Assembly (NCBI RefSeq): GCF_000513955.1 | Contig: NZ_AZUZ01000006.1 | Span: 1-64,000 of the forward strand | Direction of reading: 5' to 3' | DNA from: Pseudoxanthomonas suwonensis J47 | Lineage (GTDB): Bacteria > Pseudomonadota > Gammaproteobacteria > Xanthomonadales > Xanthomonadaceae | DNA: 64,000 nt | In this document: positions 62,652 to 64,000 of the stretch, piece by piece | Layout of the letters: the number at the start of each line of letters is the position of its first letter | How positions within the stretch are numbered: position 1 is the first letter of the stretch | Translations under genes and position numbers: made by a program | The notes under the pieces: generated by a model | Seen by the model: the letters and a program-made list of their open reading frames with translations, nothing else | What the model was told of the DNA's origin: nothing | Database searches by the model: none

Positions 62652-62684
62652 GCCCCAACCGACCGCTTCACCCAAGGAGGAACC

Positions 62685-63518
62685 ATGAAGACGAAACAGC
62701 TGTCCCTCGCCCTGCTGGCCGCGCTGGCCCTGGTCGCCTGCGGAAAGCGGGAAGGCAAGCCCGCGGCCGGTGCCGCGGACGCCACGCCCGGCGAACAGCC
62801 GGAGCAAGCGGGAGCGCCGGCCACCGCCGCCGCGGCCAGGCCCGCGCTGCCGCAGCCGGATGCCTCGCGCCCGCTGTCGGCCTACCCGGAGCTCAAGAGC
62901 GGCAACCAGGTGATGTTCCATTACGTCGCCGCGTCGAAGCTGCCGCCGGACTTCGCCAAGCTCGCCGAGGCGTACTCCCAGGAGTACCGCCGCACCAGCG
63001 ACAGCTTCCGCCGGAACGACCTGCTGCAGGCGATCACGCCGCAGCTGGAGGCGCAGATCGCCGCCGCCCAGGCCAATCCCTACGGCTGGATGGAAGTGTC
63101 CGACGCCGACCTGGGGCCGTACGACTTCGCCCGCAAGGGTTTCCCCGTCGGCGAGTTCAGCGATTCGCGCCACCGCTACTTCTACGACAACAGCGCCTAC
63201 ACCCTGGGCTGGGCCAACTACGCGCAGCTGGCCTTCGTGCCGGTGCCCGAGGAAGCGCTCGCCCGCCAGATCGAGGCCATGCGCGGCAACTACGGGAACA
63301 AGCCGCGGCTGAAGGTGTACTTCTTCGCCCAGTCCGCCGACCTCAACAACCAGCGGGTCGAGGCGCTGGTCACCCGCGTGCAGGTCACCGACAAGGCCAA
63401 GCGGGTGCTGGTGGAGTACGGGCCCGACGGCAGCGTGTCGGCGCAGGCGGCGAAGAAGGACGAGGAGTGCTACGACGCCGCCGCGTGCGCCGCCGCGCTG
63501 TTCGGAGGTGCGCCGTGA
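62685..63518 (+). CDS. uncharacterised lipoprotein (DUF4852-like)
   Basis: 277 residues. AAGGAGGAACC precedes the ATG. Lipobox LALVACG (Cys20), then a linker (about 21-65) and a folded domain with YPELKSGNQVMFHYVAASKL, NPYGWMEVSDADLGPYDF, RHRYFYDNSAYTLGWANY and RVLVEYGPDG. The fold resembles DUF4852-type proteins to my eye, but I cannot verify this. The stop overlaps the next start as GTGA. Confidence 0.75.
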   Translation: MKTKQLSLALLAALALVACGKREGKPAAGAADATPGEQPEQAGAPATAAAARPALPQPDASRPLSAYPELKSGNQVMFHYVAASKLPPDFAKLAEAYSQEYRRTSDSFRRNDLLQAITPQLEAQIAAAQANPYGWMEVSDADLGPYDFARKGFPVGEFSDSRHRYFYDNSAYTLGWANYAQLAFVPVPEEALARQIEAMRGNYGNKPRLKVYFFAQSADLNNQRVEALVTRVQVTDKAKRVLVEYGPDGSVSAQAAKKDEECYDAAACAAALFGGAP

Positions 63519-63865
63519 ACCAGGTCGCCAGCCAGGAGCGCCCGCCGCAGGACGGCGAGGCCCTCGTCGCCCACGAACTCGCCCTGCGCCGCGCGCGCCG
63601 CGAGGCCGCCGAGCGCGATACGCGCGGGATTTCCACCACGTTCAAGGTGCTGACCGGGATCCTCCTCGCCGGCTCGCTCGTCCCGGTGATCGGCATCTTC
63701 TCCCTGCTCGCCGGGATCTTCACCGGCGCGATCGGCGCGCTCGTCCTGTTCCTCAAGGGCAACGGCGGCGGCGCGGTCAGGCAGCTGCTGCTGACCGTGC
63801 TCGGCGCACTGGCCGGCGTCGTCGCCTGGGCGGTCGTCACCTTCGTGCTGCTGGTCGCGGCCTGA
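63515..63865 (+). CDS. small two-span membrane protein
   Basis: 116 residues from GTG 63515, six bases after GGAGG and overlapping the previous stop. A cytosolic Arg/Glu-rich N-terminus (LALRRARREAAERDTRG) is followed by a long hydrophobic stretch (about 47-80) and a second span (about 90-114). It probably works with the preceding lipoprotein and the following secreted protein; function unknown. Confidence 0.72.
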   Translation: MNQVASQERPPQDGEALVAHELALRRARREAAERDTRGISTTFKVLTGILLAGSLVPVIGIFSLLAGIFTGAIGALVLFLKGNGGGAVRQLLLTVLGALAGVVAWAVVTFVLLVAA

Positions 63866-63903
63866 ATCCACGTGCGCGCCCTTCCACGAACCGGAGAACC
63901 ACG

Positions 63904-64000
63904 ATGAATTCCAAGACCGCCCGTCGCGGCCTGCTGTTCCTGGCGCTGGCCGCCACCCTTCCCGCGCACGCGCAGACCGCGGCCCAGCTGAAGCAGGAGA
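63904..64000 (+). CDS. exported protein, cut by the window end
   Basis: Only 32 residues are visible: MNSKTARRGLLFLALAATLP then AHAQTAAQLKQE. Signal peptide with an AHAQ cleavage site; CCGGAGAACC precedes the ATG. The gene continues beyond the window. Same direction and 38 bases after the small membrane protein, so the same operon is likely. Confidence 0.7.
   Translation, partial: MNSKTARRGLLFLALAATLPAHAQTAAQLKQE

Overview
This is a GC-rich (roughly 70 % by eye) gammaproteobacterial chromosome segment. Gene content and order point to the Xanthomonadaceae/Lysobacteraceae (Pseudoxanthomonas, Luteimonas or Lysobacter-like): ndk-rlmN-pilF-rodZ-yfgM-bamB-der in a row, a Zn-free 41-residue L36, a PsrA-like regulator heading a FadN-type beta-oxidation operon, lapAB joined to a WecA-like transferase, a histone H1-like Lys/Ala protein, and the dispersed GATTCGGGATT-type intergenic repeat. 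Assignment is from protein features read by eye; no database search was run. No stretch longer than about 300 bases lacks a gene, and there are no phages, insertion sequences, CRISPR arrays or rRNA genes. Almost everything is vertically inherited core or family-level content.

Layout. (1) 0.2-8.7 kb, minus strand: ndk, rlmN, pilF, rodZ, yfgM-like, bamB, der, mobA, moeA, a tightly packed run covering rRNA/tRNA methylation, type IV pilus assembly, cell shape, outer-membrane assembly, ribosome biogenesis and molybdenum cofactor. (2) 8.9-13.3 kb, plus: PsrA-like TetR regulator, FadN-type multifunctional beta-oxidation protein and thiolase, with a PsrA-type box just before the regulator. (3) 13.4-21.6 kb, minus: galU, nucleotide-sugar dehydratase, WecA-like transferase, lapB, lapA, ihfB, rpsA, cmk: envelope glycan synthesis and its control joined to the cmk-rpsA-ihfB core block. 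(4) 21.8-26.4 kb, plus: rpmJ, a periplasmic protein, the agmatine-to-putrescine pair aguA/aguB, a GNAT and a TraB-family membrane protein. (5) 26.5-34.2 kb, minus: tripartite efflux with one adaptor and two different RND pumps. (6) 34.5-42.9 kb: two c-type cytochromes, ABC exporter, PQQ sugar dehydrogenase, ferredoxin-NADP reductase, TlpA-like thioredoxin, glutathione peroxidase (minus), Dcp peptidase. (7) 43-49 kb, mostly minus: cyclopropane synthase, RsiV-like lipoprotein, small GNAT, a small plus-strand ORF, H1-like protein, rhomboid protease, POT transporter. (8) 49-56 kb: M14 peptidase, exonuclease/phosphatase protein, PfpI protein, a frameshifted MliC-type lysozyme inhibitor, htpX, gluQ, phbB, phaR. 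(9) 56-64 kb: M48 protease, SUMF1-domain lipoprotein, rnd, tRNA-Ala(CGC), an SGNH esterase, and a plus-strand cluster of uncharacterised envelope proteins cut by the window edge.

I did not find an obviously new multi-gene system. The items most worth a second look are regulatory or degenerative: a tandem duplication of a ribosome binding site plus start codon, each copy able to pair with an upstream anti-RBS arm (39.47-39.52 kb); a 12-bp hairpin that hides a Shine-Dalgarno and ATG (45.56 kb); a small deletion between GATGGC repeats that frameshifts an MliC gene exactly at its inhibitory loop (52.72 kb); a cluster of DnaA boxes between dcp and cfa (43.0 kb); and a terminator sitting in the leader of ndk (8.76 kb).
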